A stretch of 64,000 nucleotides of DNA from Rhodoblastus sp963703385 (GTDB lineage Bacteria; Pseudomonadota; Alphaproteobacteria; Rhizobiales; Beijerinckiaceae), in contig OY969816.1 in assembly GCA_963703385.1 (NCBI GenBank), positions 3,935,071 to 3,999,070 of the forward strand, read 5' to 3'. Positions 9,769-18,997 of the stretch are shown here, in pieces; positions within the stretch are counted from its first letter, which is position 1, and each line of letters opens with the position of its first letter. The translations under genes were made by a program, and so were the position numbers. The notes beneath the pieces are model-generated. The model was not told the DNA's origin. It saw only the letters and a list, made by a program, of their open reading frames with translations, and ran no database searches.

Positions 9769-10440
9769 TCAGGCGTAAGGTTGTTCCGCCGTCTTGCCGA
9801 ACAGGCGCTTGACCGCCGCCGAGAGATGGTGGCGCAGCATGGCGATGCGACGGTCGCCTTCCGAGGTCACCCAATTGAACTGGATGACCCGGCGCTCGCC
9901 GTCAAACGGCTTGTGGCCGTGCCAGGAATTGTCAGACCTCTTGAAGGCCAGGAGAGTGCCGGCGGCGGGCGGAACCTCCATGATCGGATCATCGAGCCCG
10001 GCGTCGGATTTCAACAGCCTCAAGCGGCCGCCCGCATGTTCCCATTCCGGATTCATGTAGATCAGGAGCGTGAGGATCTTGCTCCTAGTGTCGGTGTGGA
10101 TGCGGCCGTCCCTGGGGCCGCATCGCCCGCGCACGGTGATGGTGTAGGGCCGCCCGGTCAGGTCGACATTGAATTTCTCGGCGAAGGCGGCGCGAAACTC
10201 GTCGCTCGCCATCTCGTCGAGCAGGTTCTGAAAGGCCGGGCCGAAGGACAGTTGCGCGACCGGGAAACTGCCGCTCTCGCCGATTTTGGGATAATCGCGG
10301 TTGATCGCGGCGCAGGCTTCAAGGTTCAGGAAATTGGGAATTGTGAGGAATTCAAACGGTTCGCGGGTCAGGGGCGTCGCCCGGAACGCGTCCAGATTCA
10401 TCGTGCGCAAGGTCATGACAGGCGGCTCCGTTTGCGGCAT
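9769..10440 (-). CDS. 2-oxoglutarate/Fe(II)-dependent oxygenase (prolyl-4-hydroxylase-like)
   Basis: A 223-residue protein with a double-stranded beta-helix core. The iron ligands are visible as H115-x-D117 (RIHTDTRSK) and a distal His in NSWHGHKPFDGERRVIQ (H174 or H176), with R183 or R184 positioned to bind 2-oxoglutarate. Substrate is unknown; related proteins in this group lie near polysaccharide or LPS genes. It converges on the glycosyltransferase, leaving 54 bp between them. Starts at Met9 or Met14 are possible, and the longest was kept. Confidence 0.75.
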   Translation of the reverse strand: MPQTEPPVMTLRTMNLDAFRATPLTREPFEFLTIPNFLNLEACAAINRDYPKIGESGSFPVAQLSFGPAFQNLLDEMASDEFRAAFAEKFNVDLTGRPYTITVRGRCGPRDGRIHTDTRSKILTLLIYMNPEWEHAGGRLRLLKSDAGLDDPIMEVPPAAGTLLAFKRSDNSWHGHKPFDGERRVIQFNWVTSEGDRRIAMLRHHLSAAVKRLFGKTAEQPYA

Positions 10441-10847
10441 GGCGCGAGGCCCTTGTGAAGTCCGGCTTATAGCGTGGGCCGGCCGCCAGTCAAAATCCTG
10501 CGGGTTGGCGGCGTTCCGGATCGAGAGCCTTGAGGCGACATCGGGGCGTCATATGGGGGCGTCATTCGCCTGTCCTCGCAACAGCGCCTCCGCTGGACCA
10601 GGCCTGCCGATCGCCTATAATCGAGCCTCAAGCTCGTTGCGGATCGCTCAATGCTCGACAAGCCGGAAAAAAACCTTGGCCTTGCCGCCAATTCACAGCC
10701 TGCCGCGCCATTCGAGGTTCAGTCGTCGTCGCTGGTCGCGTTCCTTCGCGCTCAGCACGACGGGTTGACGTCAAGCCGCGCCAGAACATGTCGAAAGTCT
10801 CAAATGCCGGCATCGAGCATTCTCGAAGCCTTAAGAGGAGCGCGTCC
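10441..10847. other. Intergenic region, no gene recognised
   Basis: These 407 bp lie upstream of two divergent genes. Short open frames on both strands have no domain, signal peptide or ribosome-binding site. Only promoters are expected here. Confidence 0.3.
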
Positions 10848-11381
10848 ATGCAAATTCATCTCGTTCTGACCGTCATCGGCCGCGACCGGCCGGGCCTGGT
10901 GAGCGCGGTTTCCGAAACCATCCTCGCCGGCGGCGGAAATTGGCTCGACACCCGCATGGCGAGCCTTTCCGGCCAGTTCGCGGGCATGCTTCTGGTCGCC
11001 ATCGCGCCGGAAAAGGCGGACGCTCTGGTCGAATCGCTGCGTAAACTGGAAGCCCAGGGGTTGCGCTTCATCATCGAGAAAAGCGACGAGCCGGCACCGG
11101 CCGCCGGCCGCACTCTGCGGCTCGAACTGGTTGGCCTCGACAGGCCCGGCATCATCCGCGACATATCGCACGTCCTTGCCGAGCAGAACGTCAGCATCGC
11201 CGAACTCGAAAGCGAATGTGTGAGCGGGTCGTTCTCGGGCGAAGCCATGTTCAAGGCCAAAGCGCGGCTGACTCTGCCCGACGAGCTGCATCTCGAAGAT
11301 CTGCGCCAGTCCCTCGAAGCGATCGCCCATGAGCTGATGGTCGATCTGATCCTCGACGAGGATCCGGCGCTTGTATATTGA
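10848..11381 (+). CDS. GcvR-like tandem ACT-domain protein
   Basis: A 177-residue protein made of two ACT domains, starting HLVLTVIGRDRPGLVSAVSETI (about 3-80) and LRLELVGLDRPGIIRDISHVLAEQNVSI (about 92-170). The D-R-P-G motif occurs in both. This is the architecture of GcvR, the glycine-cleavage-system regulatory protein, but in alphaproteobacteria the target is not established. AGAGGAG sits before the chosen ATG; the longer open frame upstream is unlikely to be translated. It is cytoplasmic and probably binds an amino acid. Confidence 0.8.
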   Translation: MQIHLVLTVIGRDRPGLVSAVSETILAGGGNWLDTRMASLSGQFAGMLLVAIAPEKADALVESLRKLEAQGLRFIIEKSDEPAPAAGRTLRLELVGLDRPGIIRDISHVLAEQNVSIAELESECVSGSFSGEAMFKAKARLTLPDELHLEDLRQSLEAIAHELMVDLILDEDPALVY

Positions 11382-11401
11382 GGGCTTGATTCAACCCGCC
11401 T

Positions 11402-12133
11402 TCACCGCCCCATCAATTCCGTCGCCAGCCTGTCCAACTCCGGCGCGACTTCGGCGGCGCGGCCGTGCAGCACATGGTCGAAATCCTCGTCGCGCGGACT
11501 TTCGGCGGATCGAAGATTGGACAATATCGTGGTCGTCGGGCTGCGGCGGGCGATTTCGCCGATCGGCAAGACGAGGCCCGACGTGCCGATGACCGCCAGC
11601 ACGTCGTCTGCGGTCAGGCTTTCCAGGCTGCGCCACATTTCACCATAGCGCGGCGCCGGCTCGTTGAAGAAGACGACATTGGGCTTCACGCTCTCCAGCC
11701 GCCCGCATTTGGGGCAGGTGTCGGCCTCGGGGGAAAAGCGCCGGTAGCCGATCAGCCATTGCGCGCCGCAGGACATGCAGCGCAGCGCGGGGAGAAAGCC
11801 GTGGACATGCATGACAGAGCGGGCGCCGGCGCGCTCGAACAGGTCGTCGACATTCTGGGTGATCAGTTCGGCGCCGAAACGGCCCTCCCAAGCGACCGTG
11901 AGAAAATGCGCGGCGTTGGGCGAGGCCTGGCCCAGCTCCTCGCGCCGGCGCGAGTAAAAATCGTGGACGAGGGAGAAATTTTTCTCCCAGCAATCGAAAT
12001 TGCAGACGACTTGCGGGTCATATCGCGCCCAGAGACTTTCGCCGCCCGAAGTACGGAACGTGTCGAGGCCGGAATCGGCGGAAATGCCGCTCCCCGAAAA
12101 GACGACAAAGCGGCGTTGCGGCGTTGCGGTCAT
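11402..12133 (-). CDS. Sirtuin-family NAD-dependent protein deacylase
   Basis: A 243-residue SIR2 protein. The NAD-binding GSGISADSGLDTFR (14-27), the catalytic segment TQNVDDLFERAG followed by HVHG with the active-site His, and a structural zinc site (CMSC...CPKC) are all present. It would remove acyl groups from lysines, making nicotinamide and O-acyl-ADP-ribose, in the cytoplasm. It is convergent with the ACT protein and has no obvious operon partner. A CobB-type role is possible but the symbol is not certain. Confidence 0.85.
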   Translation of the reverse strand: MTATPQRRFVVFSGSGISADSGLDTFRTSGGESLWARYDPQVVCNFDCWEKNFSLVHDFYSRRREELGQASPNAAHFLTVAWEGRFGAELITQNVDDLFERAGARSVMHVHGFLPALRCMSCGAQWLIGYRRFSPEADTCPKCGRLESVKPNVVFFNEPAPRYGEMWRSLESLTADDVLAVIGTSGLVLPIGEIARRSPTTTILSNLRSAESPRDEDFDHVLHGRAAEVAPELDRLATELMGR

Positions 12134-12217
12134 GGCGGCTCGTCTGATTCAAGGCAAGCCGCAGTTAATCACGGGCCGGCGCATGCGGCAAACGTCAGGC
12201 GCAGCTGGAGTGTCCCT

Positions 12218-12286
12218 CGGCTATGCCATTGTTTTACCGCATATTCTGATCAGAAAGCTCTATCAACTTTTCGGGAATATGCGCTA
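12218..12286. repeat. Dispersed palindromic repeat family A, partial copy
   Basis: A diverged 3' part of the family A element, beginning at GGCTATGCCATTGTTTTA and ending in CTTTTCGGGAATATGCGCTA. The left stem of the full-length element is missing. It lies between the sirtuin and cfa genes. Confidence 0.7.
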
Positions 12287-12352
12287 GCCGACGGCGCTCC
12301 GCCGATTGCCCTGTTGTCGCGCTCGACCTCGGGGCGGAGGAATTATTGTAGG

Positions 12353-13600
12353 TCAACTCGCCACTCGCATCGTCTCAGGCGTGCTTTCGATGGCGCGCAA
12401 CCGCTGCTCGCGATGGGATAAATAATCGCGCGTAATCGGCACGGCGTCCATGCTTTTGGCCAGTTGCAACTGGAAGACCAGTTCGAGATCAAAACGGAAG
12501 GCGCATTCGCACCCCGCCAGATAGAATTCCCACATCCGGCAGAATCGTTGATCATAGAGCGCCTTCGCCTCCTCGCGCCGCGCGGCGAAGCGGGCGCGCC
12601 AATGCGCCAGCGTCTCGGCGTAATGGAGGCGCAGCACCTCGATATCGCAGACGATCAGCCCCGAGCGTTCGACGCTTGGAACGATCTCCGACAGCGCGGG
12701 GATGTGGCCGCCCGGGAAGATATGTTTGGTAATCCAGGAATTGGTGGCGCAGGGGACGTCGGCGCGTCCAATCGTCGAGATCAAGGCGACGCCGTCCGCG
12801 TCGAGCAGGTCGGCAATTTTGGCGAAAAATGCGTCATAATAATCGGCGCCCACATGTTCGAACATGCCGACCGAGACGATCCGTTTGAACCGCCCGTCGA
12901 TATTGCGATAATCCTCCAGCCGAAAATCGGCTGATCCGGCGAGTTGGGCCTGACGCGCTCGGCGTCGCGCGACGTCGAGTTGCCGGGCCGAAAGGGTCAC
13001 GCCGGTGACATTCGCGCCGCAATTTTGCGCCAGATACAATCCGAGACCGCCCCAGCCGCAGCCAATATCGAGAACGGAATCATTCGGCTCGACCAGCAGC
13101 TTGGCGGCGATATGGCGCGCCTTGGCTTTTTGCGCGTCGTCGAGCGCGACGTCCGGCCGGTCGAAATAGGCGCAGGAATAGTAAAGGTCGTCATCGAGGA
13201 ACAGGTTATAAAGCTGTTCGCCCAGGTCGTAGTGAAATTCGACGTTGTGACGGGCGCGCGTCACGTCATTGCGTTGCCTGAGGCGACGCAGTCGGTCGCG
13301 CGCGCGCCTGAGGAAACCAAGCCAGAATGGCGGCGTGGTCCGAGCCAGGTTGCGCGTGATCAAGGCTAAAGCGTCGTAAATCGTGCCTCGAACCACCTCG
13401 ATCCTGCCGTTCATATACAATTCGCCGAAAGCGAATTCAGGATTGCGCATCAAATTGAGAGCCGCGCGATCGTCGAGGAAAGATATCGTGCAGACAGGTT
13501 GCGTGCCGTCGCCGACGCGAAACACGTCGTGAGGCGTTCTGATTTCCACCGCTCCCTTTCTGATGATTTCATTCAGGTAAAGTCGCAGCAAGTTTTTCAC
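12353..13600 (-). CDS. cfa: Cyclopropane-fatty-acyl-phospholipid synthase family methyltransferase
   Basis: About 415 residues. The N-terminal lipid-binding region (MRNPEFAFGELYMNGRIEV) precedes a SAM-methyltransferase core with YSCAYF, VLDIGCGWGG (motif I), VGVTLS-like residues (VTGVTLSARQ) and SVGMFEHVG, all hallmarks of CFA synthases. It adds a methylene from SAM across unsaturated acyl chains of membrane phospholipids. The GTG at 13600 is chosen because GGGGGGAAA stands before it; the upstream ATG at 13633 lacks such a site. The gene is monocistronic. Confidence 0.88.
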   Translation of the reverse strand: MKNLLRLYLNEIIRKGAVEIRTPHDVFRVGDGTQPVCTISFLDDRAALNLMRNPEFAFGELYMNGRIEVVRGTIYDALALITRNLARTTPPFWLGFLRRARDRLRRLRQRNDVTRARHNVEFHYDLGEQLYNLFLDDDLYYSCAYFDRPDVALDDAQKAKARHIAAKLLVEPNDSVLDIGCGWGGLGLYLAQNCGANVTGVTLSARQLDVARRRARQAQLAGSADFRLEDYRNIDGRFKRIVSVGMFEHVGADYYDAFFAKIADLLDADGVALISTIGRADVPCATNSWITKHIFPGGHIPALSEIVPSVERSGLIVCDIEVLRLHYAETLAHWRARFAARREEAKALYDQRFCRMWEFYLAGCECAFRFDLELVFQLQLAKSMDAVPITRDYLSHREQRLRAIESTPETMRVAS

Positions 13601-13942
13601 GGAGTTTCCCCCCGTTTTGCTTTGACGGCGCATTCAGTCAGATCGTCGGTCCGAAGACGGTCTGGTCCGCGACTTGGCGCAACCTTGACTTGGACGGCTC
13701 CGAACGCCCGTCCTTCGCGCGGCGATATAATCCGGCTTTTCAAGAAACGTTTTGCGCGCCCAAACGTTCCATAAGGGCGCCGAAAAAATGCGCGAAGCAT
13801 GACCATCGCGGTCACGGCGACGCGAGTGCGCAAATCAAACCGCGACCGCCCGACAGCGCGAGAGATGTCATGGCGCCGCCGGTTGATCGAGAGGGCGACG
13901 CGCCTCCTTCGCCGGCGCCGTCATCAATCAAGGAGCATTCCA
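13601..13942. other. Intergenic region, no gene recognised
   Basis: These 342 bp lie between divergent cfa and the AhpD-like gene. Long overlapping open frames extend into it from the right but have no recognisable protein sequence. Confidence 0.3.
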
Positions 13943-14290
13943 ATGGCCGAGTCCCTGTTGCCGCAGCCATCGCGCGCGCTTGCCGAGAAACGCCGCGCGC
14001 TGGCGCCCGAAACCGAAAAGGCGTTCCAGGCGTTCAGTCGACAGGTTTTCACCGATGGCGCCTTGCCGGCGAAAACCAAACAGCTGATCGCGGTCGCGGT
14101 GGCTCATGTCACCCAATGTCCCTATTGCATCACCGGCCACACCAAAGCGGCGCTGCGCCTTGGCGCAACGCAGCAGGAACTGATGGAGGCGATCTGGGTC
14201 GCCGCCGAAATGCGCGCAGGCGGCGCCTATGCGCACGCCATCCTTGCTTTGACCGCAATGGAAGCGGGCGATCAGCCGATGACCGGCTGA
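13943..14290 (+). CDS. Carboxymuconolactone decarboxylase / AhpD-like protein
   Basis: A 115-residue all-helical protein. It has the redox-active CPYC motif followed by ITGHTKAALRLGAT, the AhpD-type Cys-x-x-Cys...His relay. Such proteins act as small thiol peroxidase or disulfide reductase partners. AAGGAG lies before the chosen ATG. The DUF488 gene begins 29 bp downstream, so the two are probably co-transcribed. Confidence 0.85.
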   Translation: MAESLLPQPSRALAEKRRALAPETEKAFQAFSRQVFTDGALPAKTKQLIAVAVAHVTQCPYCITGHTKAALRLGATQQELMEAIWVAAEMRAGGAYAHAILALTAMEAGDQPMTG

Positions 14291-14319
14291 CTGCCGCCGA
14301 ACAGCGGCTGGAGGCGGCG

Positions 14320-14697
14320 ATGGCGCAGGAATTTGACGTCCGCATCAAGCGCGCTTTTGAACCGCCGTCTTGCGACGATGGCTTGCGCGTGCTGGTCGAC
14401 CGGCTTTGGCCGCGCGGCCTGCGCAAGGCAGGCGCTGCAATCGATCTCTGGCTCAAGGATCTGGCGCCGAGCACGGAGCTGCGCCTTTGGTTTGGCCACG
14501 ACCCTGGCCGGTGGGACGAGTTCCGGCGACGCTATCTGGCCGAATTATCGTTGAAGGCCGCGCTTCTCGACGAAATTCGGCAGAGCGCGTCGGGTCGAAG
14601 GCTCACGCTCATCTATGCGGCGAAGGACGAGTCGCACAATCAAGCCGTCGTCCTTCGCGACCTCCTTGTCGGCGCCGCCGCGGCAAAAATGAGCTGA
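14320..14697 (+). CDS. DUF488 (YeaO-like) family protein
   Basis: A 125-residue protein starting VRIKRAFEPPSCDDGLRVLVDRLWPRGLRK with the YeaO-type pattern, then LWLKDLAPSTELRLWFGHDP and a C-terminal LTLIYAAKDESHNQAVVLRDLL. The family is widespread, small and of unknown biochemical function. It follows the AhpD-like gene closely, which hints at an oxidative-stress or detoxification context by association only. Confidence 0.8.
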   Translation: MAQEFDVRIKRAFEPPSCDDGLRVLVDRLWPRGLRKAGAAIDLWLKDLAPSTELRLWFGHDPGRWDEFRRRYLAELSLKAALLDEIRQSASGRRLTLIYAAKDESHNQAVVLRDLLVGAAAAKMS

Positions 14698-14739
14698 AAG
14701 CCGGGCCGTGCCGGGAATCCTCGCAGGCGGCGAGAGGCT

Positions 14740-15817
14740 TCAACCATCCCGCTCGCGACGCCAAGGGCAGGTTTTTCGCAACTCGAACATCATGGCGACA
14801 AAGGTCGCGGCCCAGACCGAAAGCGCGATCCAGAACGTTCCCCACGGCAGGGCGTGGAGAAATGGCAAATTCAGGGCCTTCGCCAGTCGCCATGTTGCAG
14901 CACTGTACATTCCCAGGGGAAACACCGCGGCCCAAGCAGATGGATCATAGCGCAGCGGGAACCTTCGGACAAAATGCCGCCAGACGGCGAGCGCCAACAG
15001 CATCGGAATCCACCATGTGGCGACGGCCCAGCACGAAATCGTGAAACCCTTGAGAAACGGCAGCAGAGACCAAAGCAACGGCGCCTCCGGCGCGCTCTCG
15101 ATCAGTCGCGCGCCGGCCAGGGTGGAAATCGCCATCGCGCCCATATCGACAAAGGTCGGCGGCGTCAGCTCGGCGGGGGAAAGCGGAAGCAGCAGATAGC
15201 GGTAAAAGAGCAGCGAGGCGATCAAGCCGTAAAGAATGACGCCGCCGAGCCACATCGACAAGGAGACGAAATTCATCTCGAGCCGGTAGGGCTGCGGCAG
15301 GTCGCGGGCGACCAGCGTCGTCAGTTCGGCAATTGACTGGGTCGCCACGACCGCGATGAGCCAGAACTCCGCTTATCGCCTCGCTCAGCGGCGGCTTGTC
15401 ACGCTTGACGATGAGAAACGCGAAAACGGCGTAGACGAGGCCAATCCACAATACAATTCCCGCAAGCAGAAAAACGCTGGCGATTCGGATCGCATGGTCG
15501 AACAGGAGGAATTGCGTCCCGACGATGCAAGAGGCGGCGACCGTCGTGAAATAGCCGAACGCGATACGATGGTCGGACATGTCGTGCAGCATTGAGCGCG
15601 GATAACGCAGCGCGCGAAACCCCGTCACGACCGCCAGCGCGGCTCCGGCGGCCAGATTGAGCAAAAAGAGCGCCGTCGCCAGGACGGAAAGCCGAAAATT
15701 CCAGGCGACTATGGAAATGACGCCTGTCGCCATCACCAGGGCGAACAAGCTTGGCGTCTGCCTTTTCATCTTGAGCCCGAAGCTTGGCGCCTGTCCGCCA
15801 ATTTCTGGCATAAACAT
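14740..15817 (-). CDS. TehA/Mae1/SLAC1-family (TDT) membrane transporter, frameshifted
   Basis: Two frames together make one ten-helix transporter. The 5' frame gives TPSLFALVMATGVISIVAW through FLIVKRDKPPLSEAISG; the 3' frame continues WLIAVVATQSIAELTTLVARDL to the end at 14740. The switch, one base, is near 15365. The TDT family includes tellurite-resistance TehA, malate exporter Mae1 and SLAC1 anion channels; substrate cannot be told. The start could be 15817 or the ATG at 15811. It is broken as read; a sequencing error is possible. Confidence 0.7.
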
Positions 15818-15939
15818 AGGGCAGGGGGTGTGGAGGAAAAGGTTATCCCCCAGGCCGCGTTGCGAATATCGCCCTGACGCGCCCGAAAAAGTCGTGGCGG
15901 ACCGCGCGTCGGATACTCGCCCGGCGCATTGAGCGAATA

Positions 15940-17556
15940 TCAGCGCCAGAACGGCCGCATGGCCTTGAAACGCTTCCATTCCTTTTCAAGGCGCTGGTCG
16001 GCGATGACGGCGCCGCGGGCATACCAGCCGGAGACGATTCCGGCGGCGCGGGCGGCTTCCTCGGCGTGGGAGGCGCTGAGGAAATGGTCGGCGCTCGCCG
16101 CGTCGTTATGGGCGCCGAGCAGGCCCTGGAGATTGGCCGCCGCGCGCAGAAAAGGCGCCGGGTCGCGCTGACCGGCGAAACAGCAGGCAAAGAATTCGCC
16201 GCCGTAGCGCAGGTTTTTCAGAGCGATGCGAACCTGATGGCGCTGCTCGTCGGGAAGCGTGACCAGCTTCTTGCCGCGCTTGAGCGCCCGTTTGTGGAGC
16301 CTTTCAAGGGCCTGCGCCGCGAAAATCGCGATCGGTTCGGTCAGGGTCGCGAGATCGAGGCCAGGCGCCGCGTTGCGCCAGCCGCGCCTCGCGACAAAGG
16401 CGGACAGACGCAGCACGAACAGCGTCGGGCGCGGCGATTCGATCAGGGCGCGCAACTCGGCGTAAGCCGCGGCGCGGCGTTTTTCGAGCGCGTCGAGCAG
16501 CGGCGCGAAATCCTTTCTTCCACCGAAATGGCCCATCGGCCCCTGCTCGATCAGTTCGCGCAGGGCGTCGCTGTCGCGGGCCGGGCCGAACGCGCTGGCG
16601 AGCGCCTTGGCCTCTTCGCGAAAACTCTCGAACTCCAGGCTGGGAATGGCCTTTTTCAGCATGCCGAGCGCAGCGCGCAGGCGGCGCAAGGCGACGCGCA
16701 TCTGGTGGATGGATTCGGGATCGTCGCTGGCGCGCAGCGACGCCCAGTTGACGAGAAAATGCTCTATCGTTCCCAGAACGATCCTTGCCGTCGCCTCGTC
16801 GAGATTGGCGTCCGGGGGCAGATCGCCGGGCTTTGCCTTCACCGGCTTTGGCGCGGTCCCCTCGCAGAAATGCGCGGCGCGCTCGGCCTTGCTGACATTG
16901 TCGAGGCGCAGCGGAAGATCTTCGGCGAGAAGGGCGGCGAAATCGAAAAAATCCTGTGCGGGGCCGGATTTCAGCTCCAGTTCAAGCTCGCGCAAAGGAA
17001 GTTCGCGCGCGCCGGAATGGATGGCGCCTTCGTCGAAAGCGGCCTCGATGCCCGCCGATCCATGCGCGATCAGCCGCGTGACCCGCCTGACGCGGGTCTC
17101 GTATTTCGCCTCCAGCGGCGGCTCGCCGATGATTTCGCGCAGGCTCGCGGCCATGTCGGCGTCGAACCGGGAAATGTCCGGCTCCATGTTCGGCGCACGG
17201 ACTTCGACCTCGCCGCGCGCAAAAACGTCGCCCGCCGCCAGCAACGGCCATTTCAAGGTCATGACCGGCGCGGCGCGCCCATTGCGGCGCACGCGCAGGG
17301 CCATCCTGCGCTTTCTCAGCGCCCAGTCCGGCGTGTCGAAATAGATCGAGACCAGTTTGCGCGCCGGATTCGGTTTTTCGACGCGCAACAGGTCCGACTT
17401 GAGGGCCGCGGCGAGGCCGGCGGCGTCGGTCGCGAATTTGATCTCGACTTCCTGCTGGGCGCGGTCGGCCGGCGCTTTCGCGGCCGGCGCCGGTTCCAGT
17501 GGGGGCTCGACCGCCGCTTCGGTTTGGGGTTGCGGCGGGGTTTCGCTTTCGATCAC
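15940..17556 (-). CDS. CYTH and CHAD domain protein (inorganic triphosphatase-like)
   Basis: A 538-residue cytoplasmic protein. After a Pro/Ala/Glu-rich N-terminus, the CYTH domain starts with the diagnostic E36-x-E38-x-K40 (EVEIKF) and extends to about residue 235, with alternating charged strands (FDTPDWALRKRRMALRVRR). The CHAD domain (about 255-530) is helical with conserved His and Arg (IHQMRVALRRLRAAL; HQVRIALKNLRYGGEFF). CYTH members hydrolyse triphosphates; CHAD domains bind polyphosphate. Both suggest a role in polyphosphate or phosphate metabolism. Confidence 0.88.
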   Translation of the reverse strand: MIESETPPQPQTEAAVEPPLEPAPAAKAPADRAQQEVEIKFATDAAGLAAALKSDLLRVEKPNPARKLVSIYFDTPDWALRKRRMALRVRRNGRAAPVMTLKWPLLAAGDVFARGEVEVRAPNMEPDISRFDADMAASLREIIGEPPLEAKYETRVRRVTRLIAHGSAGIEAAFDEGAIHSGARELPLRELELELKSGPAQDFFDFAALLAEDLPLRLDNVSKAERAAHFCEGTAPKPVKAKPGDLPPDANLDEATARIVLGTIEHFLVNWASLRASDDPESIHQMRVALRRLRAALGMLKKAIPSLEFESFREEAKALASAFGPARDSDALRELIEQGPMGHFGGRKDFAPLLDALEKRRAAAYAELRALIESPRPTLFVLRLSAFVARRGWRNAAPGLDLATLTEPIAIFAAQALERLHKRALKRGKKLVTLPDEQRHQVRIALKNLRYGGEFFACCFAGQRDPAPFLRAAANLQGLLGAHNDAASADHFLSASHAEEAARAAGIVSGWYARGAVIADQRLEKEWKRFKAMRPFWR

Positions 17557-17700
17557 GACAGGCTCGATTGGGCACGCATTTCACCGCGCCGTTCAAGGGG
17601 GCGCCGCTGCGACGGCATCCTAAAGCACTTCAGGGCAAATTGGCGCCGCTTTTTTCGCTCCAGTTGGAACCAGGTCTGAAAAAGGCGCGCGATCAGAATG

Positions 17701-18717
17701 TTACACCGGGATGTCGAGAACGCCAGCGCGCCCGCTTCTGGCGCCGAAGACCAGCCGGGCGCCGCTGGCGTCGAAGGCGAGCGCCGAAATGGCGTCGCGC
17801 GGCTCTTCGGCTTCCGTGCGGCGAACCAGGATTTCCGCGCCGTCGGTCAGGCGCACCAGCAGGATCCAGCCGTCGTCATAGCCGATGGCGACGACCAGGG
17901 CCTGGGGATGGAAGGCGACAGCGGTGGTGACGACATCGGGACGAACGCCGCATTCGCGCGGCGGCTGGCCCATCGGGCCGGCCTTGCCGGAAAAGGGCCA
18001 GACGATGCAGCCGTCGGCGCCGGAGGTGGCGAGCCAAAGCCCGTCATGCGACCAGGAGAAGGACCGCGTCTTGGCCGGATAGCCGGTCATCCGCATGTCC
18101 TTGCGGTCGGAAAGCCGCCAGCCGTGCAGGGCGTTTTCCTGCATCGAGGTGACGACATAGCGGGCGTCGGGCGAAACCGTGACGTCGAGATGAGAGCCTT
18201 TCCAGGCGAGCGCGTCGGCCCCGGCCGCGGTATTGGGGAACCACAGGCTGGCGCCGTTGTAATGGGCGACGGCGAGGCGGTAGCCCTTCGGAAAGAAGGC
18301 GAGGCCGCGCACCGTGGACGGCGCGGCGAAAGCCTTGATCTCGCCCTTGGGGTGGCGGGCGCGGACCGTCTTGCCGCTCGACCAGGCGAGCGCGCCGTCC
18401 GCCCGGCAGGTCAAGGCGTCGATCCAGCCTTTTTCACGGGCGACGATTTCGCTCGAGCCGTCGGCGCCGGTCGCGGCGATGATTCCGTCGTCGCCGCCGG
18501 TATAGAATTTCCTGCCGTCGCAAGCGGCGACGAGAACGGCGCCGTCCTCGTGGGCCTTGATTCGGCGCTCCTCGCCGATTTCCGCCAGCAGCACGGTCCC
18601 GTCGGCCAGAGCCAAAGCGGGCAGGCGGCCGAGGAAGGCGGCGCCGACGACCTCGGAGCCAGCCTCGATCGGGGTCACGCGATCGGTGAGAGAGCTCAAG
18701 CCCATCGATTCATCCAT
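17701..18717 (-). CDS. WD40-repeat protein
   Basis: A 338-residue protein of WD40-type beta-propeller repeats (for example TRSFSWSHDGLWLATSGADGCIVWPF and ISALAFDASGARLVFGARSGRAGVLDI). No signal peptide is seen. In many Hyphomicrobiales genomes a WD40 protein lies next to zinc-regulated COG0523 GTPases; here the neighbour is a zinc-type ABC ATPase gene, separated by repeat elements. A zinc-homeostasis role is inference. Confidence 0.8.
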   Translation of the reverse strand: MDESMGLSSLTDRVTPIEAGSEVVGAAFLGRLPALALADGTVLLAEIGEERRIKAHEDGAVLVAACDGRKFYTGGDDGIIAATGADGSSEIVAREKGWIDALTCRADGALAWSSGKTVRARHPKGEIKAFAAPSTVRGLAFFPKGYRLAVAHYNGASLWFPNTAAGADALAWKGSHLDVTVSPDARYVVTSMQENALHGWRLSDRKDMRMTGYPAKTRSFSWSHDGLWLATSGADGCIVWPFSGKAGPMGQPPRECGVRPDVVTTAVAFHPQALVVAIGYDDGWILLVRLTDGAEILVRRTEAEEPRDAISALAFDASGARLVFGARSGRAGVLDIPV

Positions 18718-18721
18718 TTCG

Positions 18722-18826
18722 TAGAGCGCGTTCGGAAATCATGGAGTCGCACGCGCTCGGTTATTTCATTGTTTTGACGCATATTCTCGTCCGAAAAGTT
18801 TAGCAACTTTTCGGGAATATGCGCTA
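18722..18826. repeat. Dispersed palindromic repeat family A, diverged full-length copy
   Basis: A 105-bp copy with the same ends (TAGAGC...GCGCTA) and stems as the copies at 5141 and 21376, with several substitutions. It lies directly upstream of the WD40 gene start and abuts the tandem family B repeat. Confidence 0.8.
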
Positions 18827-18957
18827 AGCAGGATTTCCGAAAACTGGTCGCCGGTTTTTGGGACAAAAATCCTGCTAAATCAAAAGAGCCTAAGCAGGAT
18901 TTCCGAAAAGTGGTCGCCGGTTTTCGGACAAAAATCCTGCTAAATCAAAAGATCCTA
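18827..18957. repeat. Tandem pair of 65-66 bp palindromic elements, family B
   Basis: Two adjacent copies begin at 18827 and 18893 with AGCAGGATTTCCGAAAA and end AAATCAAAAGA-CCTA. Each contains AGCAGGATTT...AAATCCTGCT, a 10-bp inverted pair able to form a hairpin. They differ at a few bases. They follow the family A copy without a gap, making a composite repeat block. Confidence 0.8.
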
Positions 18958-18997
18958 ACCAGCAATTCGTTGGCGCGCCGACGAATTGCTGGTTAGG
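18954..18997. repeat. 17-bp perfect-stem hairpin overlapping the 3' end of the ABC ATPase gene
   Basis: CCTAACCAGCAATTCGT (18954-18970) pairs perfectly with 18981-18997 around a 10-nt loop containing the palindrome GGCGCGCC. The ATPase stop codon (18993-18995) lies inside the right arm. There is no T-run, so rather than a classical terminator it may stabilise the mRNA 3' end or be part of the neighbouring repeat. Confidence 0.7.

Noticed and set aside
10467..10691. Small minus-strand ORF (74 aa)
   Set aside because: No ribosome-binding site, domain or biased composition. It sits in the upstream region of two divergent genes.
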